Source of the DNA: Clostridiales bacterium
GTDB taxonomy: Bacteria > Bacillota > Clostridia > Saccharofermentanales > UBA5734
DNA: 7,611 nt
NCBI GenBank assembly: GCA_003532195.1
Contig: DOFA01000112.1
Span: 1 to 7,611, forward strand
Reading direction: 5' to 3'
Shown: positions 1 to 5,436 of the stretch, one piece after another
Layout: each line of letters opens with the position of its first letter
Position numbering within the stretch: the stretch's first letter is position 1
Notes under the pieces: generated by a model
The model's database searches: none
What the model was told of the DNA's origin: nothing
What the model saw: only the letters and a program-made list of their open reading frames with translations
Position numbers and translations under genes: made by a program

Positions 1-480
1 ATCCAGGAAGCCGGCGTTAAAATCGGCCGCCTGCAGATATTCAACAACTGGTCGCCGTACATGGTCGCCGATCCGCAGCACTCTGTCTGGCTGGGGCTGG
101 AATATTTCTGCAATGAAGGGGACGCTTCCTGGACCCAGAAAGATGAGGATTTCATCAAGATGGCGATCGGCGAACTCGAAACCATCGGCCTGATCCAGCC
201 TGGCGCCGTCCGCGATTCCTGCCTGATCCGGATGCCCAAAGCTTATCCGGCCTATTTCGGCACCTTCAGCCAGATCGACCGTCTGACCGGTTGGCTGGAC
301 CAGCTTGAAAATCTATACTGCATTGGCCGCAACGGCCAGCACCGCTACAACAACATGGACCATTCCATGCTGACCGCCATGCTGGCCGCACAGCAGATTC
401 TCTCCGGAAAATCAGACAAAGCGGCTCTCTGGCAGGTCAACGCCGAAAAAGAATATCACGAGGAAAAGGGCGGGAAATAA
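1..480 (+). CDS. FAD-dependent oxidoreductase (protoporphyrinogen oxidase/amine oxidase-like), C-terminal part
   Basis: This is an open reading frame already open at base 1 and ending in TAA at 478-480, so only the last 159 residues are present. The Met codon at 61 is internal, because the frame runs through it from the window edge. The clearest signature is Gly-Arg-Asn-Gly-Gln-His-Arg-Tyr-Asn-Asn-x-Asp-His-Ser-Met-Leu-Thr-Ala-Met at about residues 108-126 of the fragment. This matches the C-terminal FAD-contacting segment of flavoproteins usually annotated as NAD(P)/FAD-dependent or protoporphyrinogen-oxidase-like, which often sit near glycan or sugar genes. The N-terminal dinucleotide-binding motif lies outside the window, so substrate and full length are unknown. 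The tail is charged (Glu/Lys-rich) and overlaps the end of the convergent dehydrogenase gene by 25 bp. The family call is fairly secure. A specific role in haem or nucleotide-sugar chemistry is not supported here. Confidence 0.75.
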   Translation: MQEAGVKIGRLQIFNNWSPYMVADPQHSVWLGLEYFCNEGDASWTQKDEDFIKMAIGELETIGLIQPGAVRDSCLIRMPKAYPAYFGTFSQIDRLTGWLDQLENLYCIGRNGQHRYNNMDHSMLTAMLAAQQILSGKSDKAALWQVNAEKEYHEEKGGK

Positions 481-1589
481 TCCCGCATATCCTGTAAAGT
501 AAAAGACTCAATCGGCAATCTGACCGGGTGTCCAAGTTTGGCCGACTGATAGATCGCCAGGACCAGCTCCACGGCATCACGCCCGGAACGGCCGTCGGCC
601 AACGGCGCCCGGGTCTCGCGAATCGCCCGGATCAGGTCGCCGTACAAGCCGCTGTGCGGATTTTTCATCCGCAGCAAAGCGGACAGTCCGCCCTGACGCA
701 ATGTTTCGCGCAAGAAACGGGCCACATATCCGCGGGTCAGGTTGTGCCCCTGCCGGTCGCGAATTTCCAGAACCGGTTTGCCGCGCAGGATGCCGCAGCG
801 GATCTCGCCTTCGCTGCCGATAATCGTGAACCGCGCTTCCTGGCGCTGCGGGTCGGTGCTGGTGGTGCCGCTGACCTGGCAGCAGCAGCCGTTTTCCAGC
901 TCCAGGATCGCCAGGCCGATGTCCTCGGCTTCCATCCGGTGCGACTGGCGGCCGATCCAGCCGCTGACCCGGCTGACCGGGCTGCCCAGCAGCCAGGTCA
1001 TCAGATCGAGCGCATGGATGCTCTGGTTCATCAGGACGCCGCCGTCCTCGGCCCAGGTTCCGCGCCAGGCCGCCTGATCGTAATACGACTGGGCGTGGCC
1101 CCAGCGGACAATCACCTCACCCTGGAGGATCCGCCCCAGGCGGCCGGCTTGCAGATCGGCCTGGATCGCCTGGACGATCGGGAAAAAACGGTAAATATGG
1201 CCGACGGCGATCCGGACGCCGCGGGACGCCGCCTGCGCCAGCAGCTCATCGGCTTGCGCCAGCGATAAAGTCAGCGGCTTTTCCACCAGGACGTGCGCTC
1301 CGGCGGCAATCGCCGCTCCGGCAACGGCAAAATGGCTGCCGCTGGGCGTGGTGATGGCCACCAGATCCGGCCGGATCTCATCCAGCATCGCCTGGTAATC
1401 GGTATAAATCCGGATCTTGGCCCGAACTGCTGCCGGTATTTTACAGCTCCGGATAAGAGAATCAGCGGCTTCCGGCCGAGTGTCAACCAGGGCGGCTATC
1501 TCTAGCTCCCGGCGTTGATCCAGGGCAGCCCGCAAATGTTTGACCGCAACCTTGCCGCAGCCGATCAGCGCATACTTCAAACGGGACAT
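456..1589 (-). CDS. Gfo/Idh/MocA-family NAD(P)-dependent oxidoreductase
   Basis: The product has 377 residues, a normal length for this family of cytoplasmic sugar or sugar-nucleotide dehydrogenases. The N-terminal Rossmann fold starts at once with Ala-Leu-Ile-Gly-Cys-Gly-Lys-Val-Ala (residues 7-15). The family Glu-Lys-Pro motif is at 103-105. The stretch Gly-Thr-Trp-x-Glu-Asp-Gly-Gly-x-Leu-Met-Asn-Gln-Ser-Ile-His-x-x-Asp at 177-195 carries the expected catalytic-region His192. This stretch, with Tyr-Tyr-Asp-Gln-Ala-x-Trp-Arg before it, resembles UDP-GlcNAcA 3-dehydrogenases (WlbA/WbpB type), but family substrates vary too much to name one. The start is supported by AGGTGA four bases before ATG, and a TG-extended -10 box lies just upstream. 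The gene is 86 bp downstream of the GH127-like gene on the same strand, so a role in oxidising or epimerising the released sugar is plausible. It is convergent with the flavoprotein gene and overlaps it. Confidence 0.9.
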   Translation of the reverse strand: MSRLKYALIGCGKVAVKHLRAALDQRRELEIAALVDTRPEAADSLIRSCKIPAAVRAKIRIYTDYQAMLDEIRPDLVAITTPSGSHFAVAGAAIAAGAHVLVEKPLTLSLAQADELLAQAASRGVRIAVGHIYRFFPIVQAIQADLQAGRLGRILQGEVIVRWGHAQSYYDQAAWRGTWAEDGGVLMNQSIHALDLMTWLLGSPVSRVSGWIGRQSHRMEAEDIGLAILELENGCCCQVSGTTSTDPQRQEARFTIIGSEGEIRCGILRGKPVLEIRDRQGHNLTRGYVARFLRETLRQGGLSALLRMKNPHSGLYGDLIRAIRETRAPLADGRSGRDAVELVLAIYQSAKLGHPVRLPIESFTLQDMRDYFPPFSS

Positions 1590-1599
1590 CTCCTCACCT
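1590..1599 (-). promoter_or_regulatory. Ribosome binding site of the Gfo/Idh gene
   Basis: Read on the minus strand, CAGGTGAGGAG runs directly into the ATG at 1589. AGGTGA pairs with the 3' end of 16S rRNA (complement of TCACCT) and leaves four bases to the start. This is the same register as the site before the AraC-type gene. It supports the 1589 start. Confidence 0.65.
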
Positions 1600-1613
1600 G
1601 CATTTTTTGTTTT

Positions 1614-1622
1614 ATCATAGCA
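1614..1622 (-). promoter_or_regulatory. TG-extended -10 promoter for the Gfo/Idh gene
   Basis: On the minus strand the sequence reads TGC-TATGAT, five of six matches to TATAAT plus the TGn extension. No good -35 hexamer lies 16-18 bp upstream, which is usual for extended -10 promoters. Transcription would begin near 1607 and give a leader of about 18 nt. It lies in the 86-bp gap after the GH127-like gene, so the dehydrogenase may have its own promoter as well as read-through. Confidence 0.45.
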
Positions 1623-1675
1623 GGTTTAGCAGACAGTGCCTAGTGCGAAGCAGGCGACAAAAACTCTAAAAAGGC

Positions 1676-3535
1676 TCAATCCACCGTGAATAGCGGGTAA
1701 CAGGTGAACGGCTGCTGCGAATCCAGCGTAAAGTAGGGCACCAGTCGGACATCCGCCACCTCTTTCACCCGAAAAGACAGCGGCTGGCTATCGGGAATGA
1801 TCCAATCGGTATATTGCTGCGGATTATGCGGCAGGATCCGGTGCTGGCACTCGTTCAGGGGGCCGGCAAAGGCCATCAGCAGCGGGCCGTACTCCAGGGC
1901 GTATCGCTCCCAGACAGGCGTTTGCCCATGGTCGTGACTCTGGTCCGCCACATCCGCCGTCTCCGCCGGCAGCTCGGGCAGCACGGGCGTCCCGGGTATC
2001 CCGGGCGTCTGTATCCCGGGCATCCGAATCGTTTCTTTGCCGGTGTATCGGGTCAGCCGCCAGCCCAATGGCAACCGGTAAATGATCCGGTTCTTTCCCC
2101 GCCAGATCCGGCGAATGCCGGCATAGCTGCCCGGCTGGCCGGTCAGGATCTTATCGCCGTCGGATATCACCACCGGACCGGCCGCCCAGCCGGGAATGCG
2201 CAGCTTCAGCTCGAAATCCTGAGCTTGGGCGCAATCAATCTCGAGGGTGATTTCATCCGCAAACGGGAAAGCCGTGTCCATATTGACCGACACGACGCCC
2301 TCCGGCCGCTCCCATTCGAAGCGGGAAGCCGCATAGAGGTCGACGTACAGCGTGTCCGGTCCGATAGAATAGATGAATTCCGGCAGGAGCCCGAAAAGGC
2401 GGGTGCCGACGCCGCAGCAGCAGTGAACCTTGCCGCCGGGCTGCTTATGCTGGTCGATCCAGGCGAAGTAGCGGATCCCTGTTTCGCCGTCCTGGTTGGC
2501 AATCGCAATGTTATACAGAGATGCCTCCATTTCGGCTACATAGGATTCCCGGTCGGGAAACAGGCGATGCAGGCGCTGGTTCAGGAGAATCCAGAAAGAA
2601 GAACAGCATAATTCATTATAGGGTTTGGGCGGCGCCAGGGGGTAGCATTGCGGCGACGCGTCAAGAAACTCGCACATGGCGATGCCGCCGCCGACGCTGA
2701 TCCAATCCTGTTTGTACAGTTCGTAAAAATTCTCGACGGCGCGCAGATAATAGTGTTTGCCGGTGTTGCGGTAGAGGTCGAGGTAGCCTTCCATGGCTTC
2801 GATCTCGGTGCCATGCGGATGCGGCTCATATCCCGGCTGCCGGCGGATGTGAATCGCGTCCCTTTCTTTCATGATGAATTGGCCCAGGCGCCAGTCCTCT
2901 TCATAATAGCGAATGGTCGTATCGATATCTTCCTGCCGCCCGATCGGTGTGTTGTACAGGTAGGTGCTGGCGACGACGCCCTGAAAGGCCAGATTCAGGT
3001 AGCGGATGATCGGCAGGTCGTCGCAGCGGTTGAACCAGTCCTGCCAGCGGCGCAGCATGTCCCAGGCGTCCTGGCGGCCGGCCAGGGCGGCGGCGTGCAA
3101 GCCGTAGGTCAGCCAGATCCGGACATAATGGGGGTATTCTTTGGTGCCGAATTCTGTCTGCGGCACCGCCATCAGGTAGCCGTCCAGCTCCTGGCAGTCC
3201 CTGATTTCATCGACCAAAGCATCGAGAATCCGCCGCAGTTCGGGATCCTCCTCCCAGCGCAGGGCATTGCCTGCGCCCATCAAGGCCAGGCCGGCTGTCT
3301 GGCCCTTGATGTTGTCTTCGAAATGGCCGTGATAAGGTTCGCCCGGTGCGTCCTTGCCGGCTCGCCGGCGAAACCAGTACAGCATGGCGTCGAGATCGAT
3401 CGTTTTCAGAAAAGCCCGGTTCCGGGCAAAAACATCGGCAAACAGGCCCTCTTTAAGCCTGACACCATAGAGCGGCGAGAAAATCCGGTCCGGGATCGCG
3501 TTTTTCTGGTTATTGTCGTTGAATTGATTGGGCAT
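1676..3535 (-). CDS. DUF1680/GH127-like glycoside hydrolase (beta-L-arabinofuranosidase family)
   Basis: The product has 619 residues and no signal peptide, so it is predicted to be cytoplasmic. The N-terminal part (about 20-400) has the features of the DUF1680 (alpha/alpha)6 barrel: a Val-Arg-Leu-Lys-x-Gly start (25-30), Cys-Gln-Glu-Leu-Asp-Gly-Tyr-Leu (114-121), Asn-Glu-Leu-Cys-Cys (307-311) and Leu-Tyr-Asn-Ile-Ala-Ile-Ala-Asn-Gln (340-348). In GH127 enzyme HypBA1 the zinc ligands and nucleophile are Glu338, Cys340, Cys417 and Cys418. Glu308, Cys310 and Cys372-Cys373 occupy the equivalent places here, and Glu289 is a candidate acid/base (HypBA1 Glu322). The remainder is beta-sandwich-like, ending near Tyr-Ala-Leu-Glu-Tyr-Gly-Pro-Leu (545-552). 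A Pro/Gly/Thr-rich insert occupies about 505-540. The start at 3535 has GAAAGGA ten bases upstream. The likely reaction is retaining cleavage of a terminal furanoside such as beta-L-arabinofuranoside. Related DUF1680 families act on other sugars, so the substrate is open. Confidence 0.85.
   Translation of the reverse strand: MPNQFNDNNQKNAIPDRIFSPLYGVRLKEGLFADVFARNRAFLKTIDLDAMLYWFRRRAGKDAPGEPYHGHFEDNIKGQTAGLALMGAGNALRWEEDPELRRILDALVDEIRDCQELDGYLMAVPQTEFGTKEYPHYVRIWLTYGLHAAALAGRQDAWDMLRRWQDWFNRCDDLPIIRYLNLAFQGVVASTYLYNTPIGRQEDIDTTIRYYEEDWRLGQFIMKERDAIHIRRQPGYEPHPHGTEIEAMEGYLDLYRNTGKHYYLRAVENFYELYKQDWISVGGGIAMCEFLDASPQCYPLAPPKPYNELCCSSFWILLNQRLHRLFPDRESYVAEMEASLYNIAIANQDGETGIRYFAWIDQHKQPGGKVHCCCGVGTRLFGLLPEFIYSIGPDTLYVDLYAASRFEWERPEGVVSVNMDTAFPFADEITLEIDCAQAQDFELKLRIPGWAAGPVVISDGDKILTGQPGSYAGIRRIWRGKNRIIYRLPLGWRLTRYTGKETIRMPGIQTPGIPGTPVLPELPAETADVADQSHDHGQTPVWERYALEYGPLLMAFAGPLNECQHRILPHNPQQYTDWIIPDSQPLSFRVKEVADVRLVPYFTLDSQQPFTCYPLFTVD
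1983..2027 (-). repeat. Short 15-bp tandem repeat inside the GH127-like gene (Pro-Gly linker)
   Basis: Two adjacent 15-bp units start with ATCCCGGGC at 1998-2012 and 2013-2027, and a degenerate third CCCGGG-containing unit lies at 1983-1997. On the coding strand they are in frame and encode Pro-Gly-Ile-Gln-Thr and Pro-Gly-Ile-Pro-Gly (residues 506-515), followed by a Thr/Pro/Glu-rich stretch. The unit is a multiple of three, so copy number could change without breaking the frame. Confidence 0.6.
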
Positions 3536-3591
3536 AAGGTGCGCATCCTTTCCTGTTTGTCCGGCTGGTAAAGGCCAGCGTCAGCATGAGG

Positions 3592-3633
3592 GTTATCGGT
3601 GCGAGGTATAACGTTATCGGTGCCAGTATTAAC
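3592..3633. repeat. Two 21-bp tandem repeat units in the hydrolase leader
   Basis: The units at 3592-3612 and 3613-3633 match at 17 of 21 positions. They share the identical first 11 bases GTTATCGGTGC and the final TAAC. The next 21 bases (3634-3654) match only about half and are not counted as a third unit. The repeats lie downstream of the predicted hydrolase transcription start, where a bound protein would block elongation. Confidence 0.7.
3608..3617. promoter_or_regulatory. CG-centred palindrome ATAACGTTAT, candidate LacI-type operator
   Basis: This is a perfect 10-bp palindrome centred on CG at 3612/3613. A central CG flanked by A/T-rich half-sites is typical of LacI/GalR-family operators. 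It lies about 40 bp downstream of the predicted hydrolase transcription start. Its centre is exactly 21 bp from that of the next palindrome, so both would face the same side of the helix. Confidence 0.5.
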
Positions 3634-3639
3634 GTTAAT
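3628..3639. promoter_or_regulatory. CG-centred palindrome ATTAACGTTAAT, candidate LacI-type operator
   Basis: This is a perfect 12-bp palindrome centred at 3633/3634. TGCCAGT at 3621-3627 and ACTGGCA at 3644-3650 form an outer 7-bp inverted repeat around it, with centres offset by 2 bp, so the transcript could also fold into a hairpin here. An operator for a LacI-family repressor is the simplest reading, but no such regulator is encoded in the window. Confidence 0.5.
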
Positions 3640-3657
3640 GGAGACTGGCATGATACT

Positions 3658-3686
3658 AAACTAGGGCACTTTCAAGCGCTTGTCAA
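3658..3686 (-). promoter_or_regulatory. Promoter of the GH127-like gene
   Basis: On the minus strand a perfect TTGACA -35 box (3681-3686) is followed after 17 bp by TAGTTT (3658-3663), a poor -10 box. Transcription would start near 3651, giving a leader of about 115 nt. A strong -35 with a weak -10, an overlapping palindrome and repeats upstream together suggest a regulated promoter, perhaps needing an activator. Confidence 0.55.
3673..3682. promoter_or_regulatory. Palindrome CAAGCGCTTG overlapping the hydrolase -35 box
   Basis: This perfect 10-bp palindrome is centred on CG and set in TTTCAAGCGCTTGTCA, which resembles LacI/CcpA-type operators built on the AAGCGCTT core. It shares two bases with the -35 hexamer and fills the start of the spacer, so a bound repressor would exclude RNA polymerase. 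Confidence 0.5.
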
Positions 3687-3723
3687 GCAGTAAATGTACC
3701 GGCGTGTTCTGATCCGAATCCTG

Positions 3724-3780
3724 ACTTTCGACTTAACTTTCTACTAGCTATCGACTTAACTTTCTACTAACTTCCCACTA
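3724..3780. repeat. Direct-repeat block: five ~11-bp units with a perfect 19-bp repeat
   Basis: TCGACTTAACTTTCTACTA occurs perfectly at 3728-3746 and 3751-3769 (period 23 bp). At finer scale the block is five units of the form ACTTTCnACTA starting at 3724, 3736, 3747, 3759 and 3770, roughly one per helical turn. It sits about 40 bp upstream of the hydrolase -35 box and 160-250 bp upstream of the MFS start. On the minus strand each long repeat contains AAAGTTAAG, which fits the LytTR-type consensus [TA][AC][CA]GTTN[AG][TG]. AraC- or OmpR-type tandem sites are alternatives. Binding by any protein is inferred. Confidence 0.8.
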
Positions 3781-3810
3781 AACACCACTTTAGTCTTTTC
3801 AATCAACAAT

Positions 3811-3823
3811 CGACAAATTGTCG
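3811..3823. promoter_or_regulatory. 13-bp palindrome CGACAA-A-TTGTCG
   Basis: Six-base perfect arms surround a single central A, about 150 bp upstream of the MFS start. It could be an operator or a small hairpin. Nothing links it to a named regulator. Confidence 0.35.
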
Positions 3824-3941
3824 GATCGTTCTATTCCAGAAAATCCAGGAACAGAAATTCCGGAGATTGTTCAAGAGATACTTGCTTGAGGTAAACGGTT
3901 TTGATAATGGAATAACGAAAAAGGATTGATCACCAACGCGC

Positions 3942-3969
3942 TTGTTTTTCCCGCCTTTTTCTTTATGAT
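3942..3969 (+). promoter_or_regulatory. Promoter directly before the MFS gene (possible leaderless start)
   Basis: TATGAT at 3964-3969 matches five of six -10 positions. TTGTTT at 3942-3947, 16 bp upstream, is a weak -35. A start six to seven bases after the -10 box falls on the A of the ATG at 3976 or immediately beside it. Only AGAAGC lies between them and there is no normally spaced Shine-Dalgarno sequence, so the mRNA may be leaderless. Confidence 0.4.
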
Positions 3970-3975
3970 AGAAGC

Positions 3976-5283
3976 ATGAAAAGTTTAAGCCTTCATTTTC
4001 ATTGGCCCAGGCGCCTGGACAAGGGCCCTCTGGAACAAACCACTTCGATCCTTGCGACCGAAGGCTTGCTGGCGGCGATTGTGCTGAACCTGGCCACCGT
4101 CTATACCTCCATGTTTGCGCTGCGGATCGGCGCTTCCGACCAGCAGGTCGGCCTGGTCAATTCGCTGCCCCAGCTGTGCGCCCTGCTGGCCTTGTTCCCC
4201 GGAACCCTCCTGGCCAGCCGGCTGTCCGACCGCCGCCGGTCGGTGGAAATCACCTTGCTGCTGGCCGGCTTCATTTACGGGCTGGCCGGATTTTCGCCGC
4301 TGCTTGGCAACATCAAGGTCTGGTACCTGATCGGCCTGGTTTCCCTGGCTAACGCCCCGGTCGTGCTCTACACCACAACCTGGCAGAATTATTTCTCCGA
4401 TATCATTCCGGCCGACCAGAGGAATTACGCTTATACCCGGCGGACATCCATGACCTTTCTCGCCAGCATCTGCACTGTGCAGCTAACCGGCATCGTCCTG
4501 GGCAGCGCCCGGACCGATGAAATCCGGATCACCTTGTACCAGTTCTGCTATTGGCTGGCCTTCACCGTATCGCTGGTCCAGTTCCTGGTCCTGCGCCGGG
4601 CGCCGTCGCATATCCATCGGACCGCCGCCACGACCTGGCGGGATTTCGGTCAAACCCTGCGCCTGCTCGGACGTTCCAAACGCTTTATCACGTTTGTCGC
4701 CATCTCCTTTGTGCTGCACTCCGGCTGGTACATGGCCTGGCCGCTGTTTCTGCTGGTCCAGGTCAAATATCTGGGCGCCAACGAAACCTGGTTAAGCATC
4801 ATCACGGTTACCGCCAATCTGATCCCCTGGCTGACCGTTCGTTACTGGAGCAAGTTTGTCGAACGCAAGGGCATCCGCTTCACCTTGATCATTGGCTGCC
4901 TGGGCCTGGCAATCAATCCGATCACGACGATTAGCTCTGCTTATTTGCCGGGGGCCTGGGGGCTGCCAGGGCTGGTGCTTTTCAACATTATATATGGCCT
5001 GACTTTCAGCGCCTTCCAGTTGACCATCCTGCAGTGCCTGCTCGAAGTGGTACCTCAGCAAAACAAACCGCTCAACCTGTCCATCTATACCGCCTGCCAC
5101 CTGCTGGCCAATGCCGTCATGCCGGTTGTCGGCGTCCAGCTCTACACCTGGCTGGGCTCCGACCTGCGCGCCATGACCTATGCCATGCTCACCGCCAGCG
5201 CCATACGCTTCATCGGCACCGGGCTGTTCCTGCTCCGCTGGGCGCGGCTGCGCCGGGACCCGGACATCGGCATGCGGCTATAA
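3976..5283 (+). CDS. Major facilitator superfamily (MFS) transporter
   Basis: The product has 435 residues with about twelve hydrophobic segments, at roughly 27-48, 58-80, 90-109, 114-135, 157-177, 187-206, 237-262, 270-288, 301-320, 331-356, 367-391 and 399-421. The loop after the second helix has Ala-Ser-Arg-Leu-Ser-Asp-Arg-Arg-Arg (80-88), a recognisable form of the MFS motif A. A second conserved-looking loop, Pro-Ala-Asp-Gln-Arg-Asn-Tyr-Ala-Tyr-Thr-Arg-Arg (145-156), follows helix 4. The central loop near 207-236 and the C-terminus are basic, as expected for cytoplasmic sides. Substrate cannot be read from the sequence. The sugar-enzyme neighbours suggest uptake of a sugar or short glycoside, but export is not excluded. 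It is divergent from the GH127-like gene and shares its control region. The 3976 start gives a sensible N-terminal tail before helix 1 but lacks a clear ribosome site. Confidence 0.87.
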   Translation: MKSLSLHFHWPRRLDKGPLEQTTSILATEGLLAAIVLNLATVYTSMFALRIGASDQQVGLVNSLPQLCALLALFPGTLLASRLSDRRRSVEITLLLAGFIYGLAGFSPLLGNIKVWYLIGLVSLANAPVVLYTTTWQNYFSDIIPADQRNYAYTRRTSMTFLASICTVQLTGIVLGSARTDEIRITLYQFCYWLAFTVSLVQFLVLRRAPSHIHRTAATTWRDFGQTLRLLGRSKRFITFVAISFVLHSGWYMAWPLFLLVQVKYLGANETWLSIITVTANLIPWLTVRYWSKFVERKGIRFTLIIGCLGLAINPITTISSAYLPGAWGLPGLVLFNIIYGLTFSAFQLTILQCLLEVVPQQNKPLNLSIYTACHLLANAVMPVVGVQLYTWLGSDLRAMTYAMLTASAIRFIGTGLFLLRWARLRRDPDIGMRL

Positions 5284-5293
5284 GCATTGACAC

Positions 5294-5386
5294 GGCAATG
5301 AATTTCGATTGCAGTTTCTCATTCGCGTCAGAAGCCGCAAGGCTTCGGTGAGCGAATGTCATAGAAACTGCTGAGAAAACATTGCC
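5294..5386. repeat. Long imperfect palindrome / structured RNA element with GCAA tetraloop
   Basis: Nested complementary arms are: GGCAATG 5294-5300 with CATTGCC 5380-5386; TTTC 5303-5306 with GAAA 5375-5378; GCAGTTTCT 5311-5319 with AGAAACTGC 5363-5371; CATTCGC 5320-5326 with GCGAATG 5352-5358; TCA 5328-5330 with TGA 5349-5351; and GAAGCC 5331-5336 with GGCTTC 5341-5346 around a GCAA loop, a stable GNRA tetraloop on the plus strand. No T-run follows either side, so it is not a classical intrinsic terminator. It lies between the convergent MFS and AraC-type genes, a usual place for REP-like or small palindromic elements, and would form the 3' UTR of the MFS mRNA. GAGCGAATG recurs at 5392-5400 and could compete for CATTCGC. 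Confidence 0.7.
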
Positions 5387-5436
5387 TGTTCGAGCGAATG
5401 AGGCATTACCAAGGCTGTCCTATATAAATGCCATTT

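Larger units (their letters stand above)
3536..3975. other. 440-bp divergent control region between the GH127-like and MFS genes
   Basis: No credible gene lies here. The region is visibly AT-richer than the flanking genes. From left to right it holds the hydrolase ribosome site, two CG-centred palindromes 21 bp apart in its leader (3592-3639), its -10 and -35 boxes (3658-3686) with an overlapping palindrome (3673-3682), a block of roughly 11-bp direct repeats (3724-3780), a 13-bp palindrome (3811-3823) and the MFS promoter (near 3942-3969). Such density of dyads and repeats points to control of both genes by several DNA-binding proteins. Confidence 0.75.

Noticed and set aside
528..1268. 246-codon open frame on the plus strand
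   Set aside because: It lies wholly antisense to the Gfo/Idh gene, whose family motifs are unmistakable. The translation is Ala/Asp/Gln-rich with no domain, as expected for a shadow frame in GC-rich DNA.
456..1589. Naming the dehydrogenase wbpB/wlbA
   Set aside because: Local motifs resemble UDP-GlcNAcA dehydrogenases, but the neighbours are sugar-use genes rather than the usual companion aminotransferase and acetyltransferase, so a symbol would be over-specific.
1590..1675. Terminator after the GH127-like gene
   Set aside because: Only a 4-bp GCCT/AGGC stem could be found in the 86-bp gap, with no following T-run in the right place.
1814..3571. Long plus-strand open frames of 265 and 307 codons
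   Set aside because: Both are antisense to the GH127-like gene and show no recognisable motif or ribosome site.
3634..3654. Third copy of the 21-bp leader repeat
   Set aside because: Only about 11 of 21 positions match, close to what chance and the shared GTTA start give.
3724..3780. CRISPR-like repeat array
   Set aside because: The repeats are nearly contiguous (4-bp gap), there are only two long copies, no unique spacers and no cas genes.
5294..5436. Intrinsic bidirectional terminator
   Set aside because: The hairpin is strong but neither strand has a T-run after it, so the classical terminator call is not supported.
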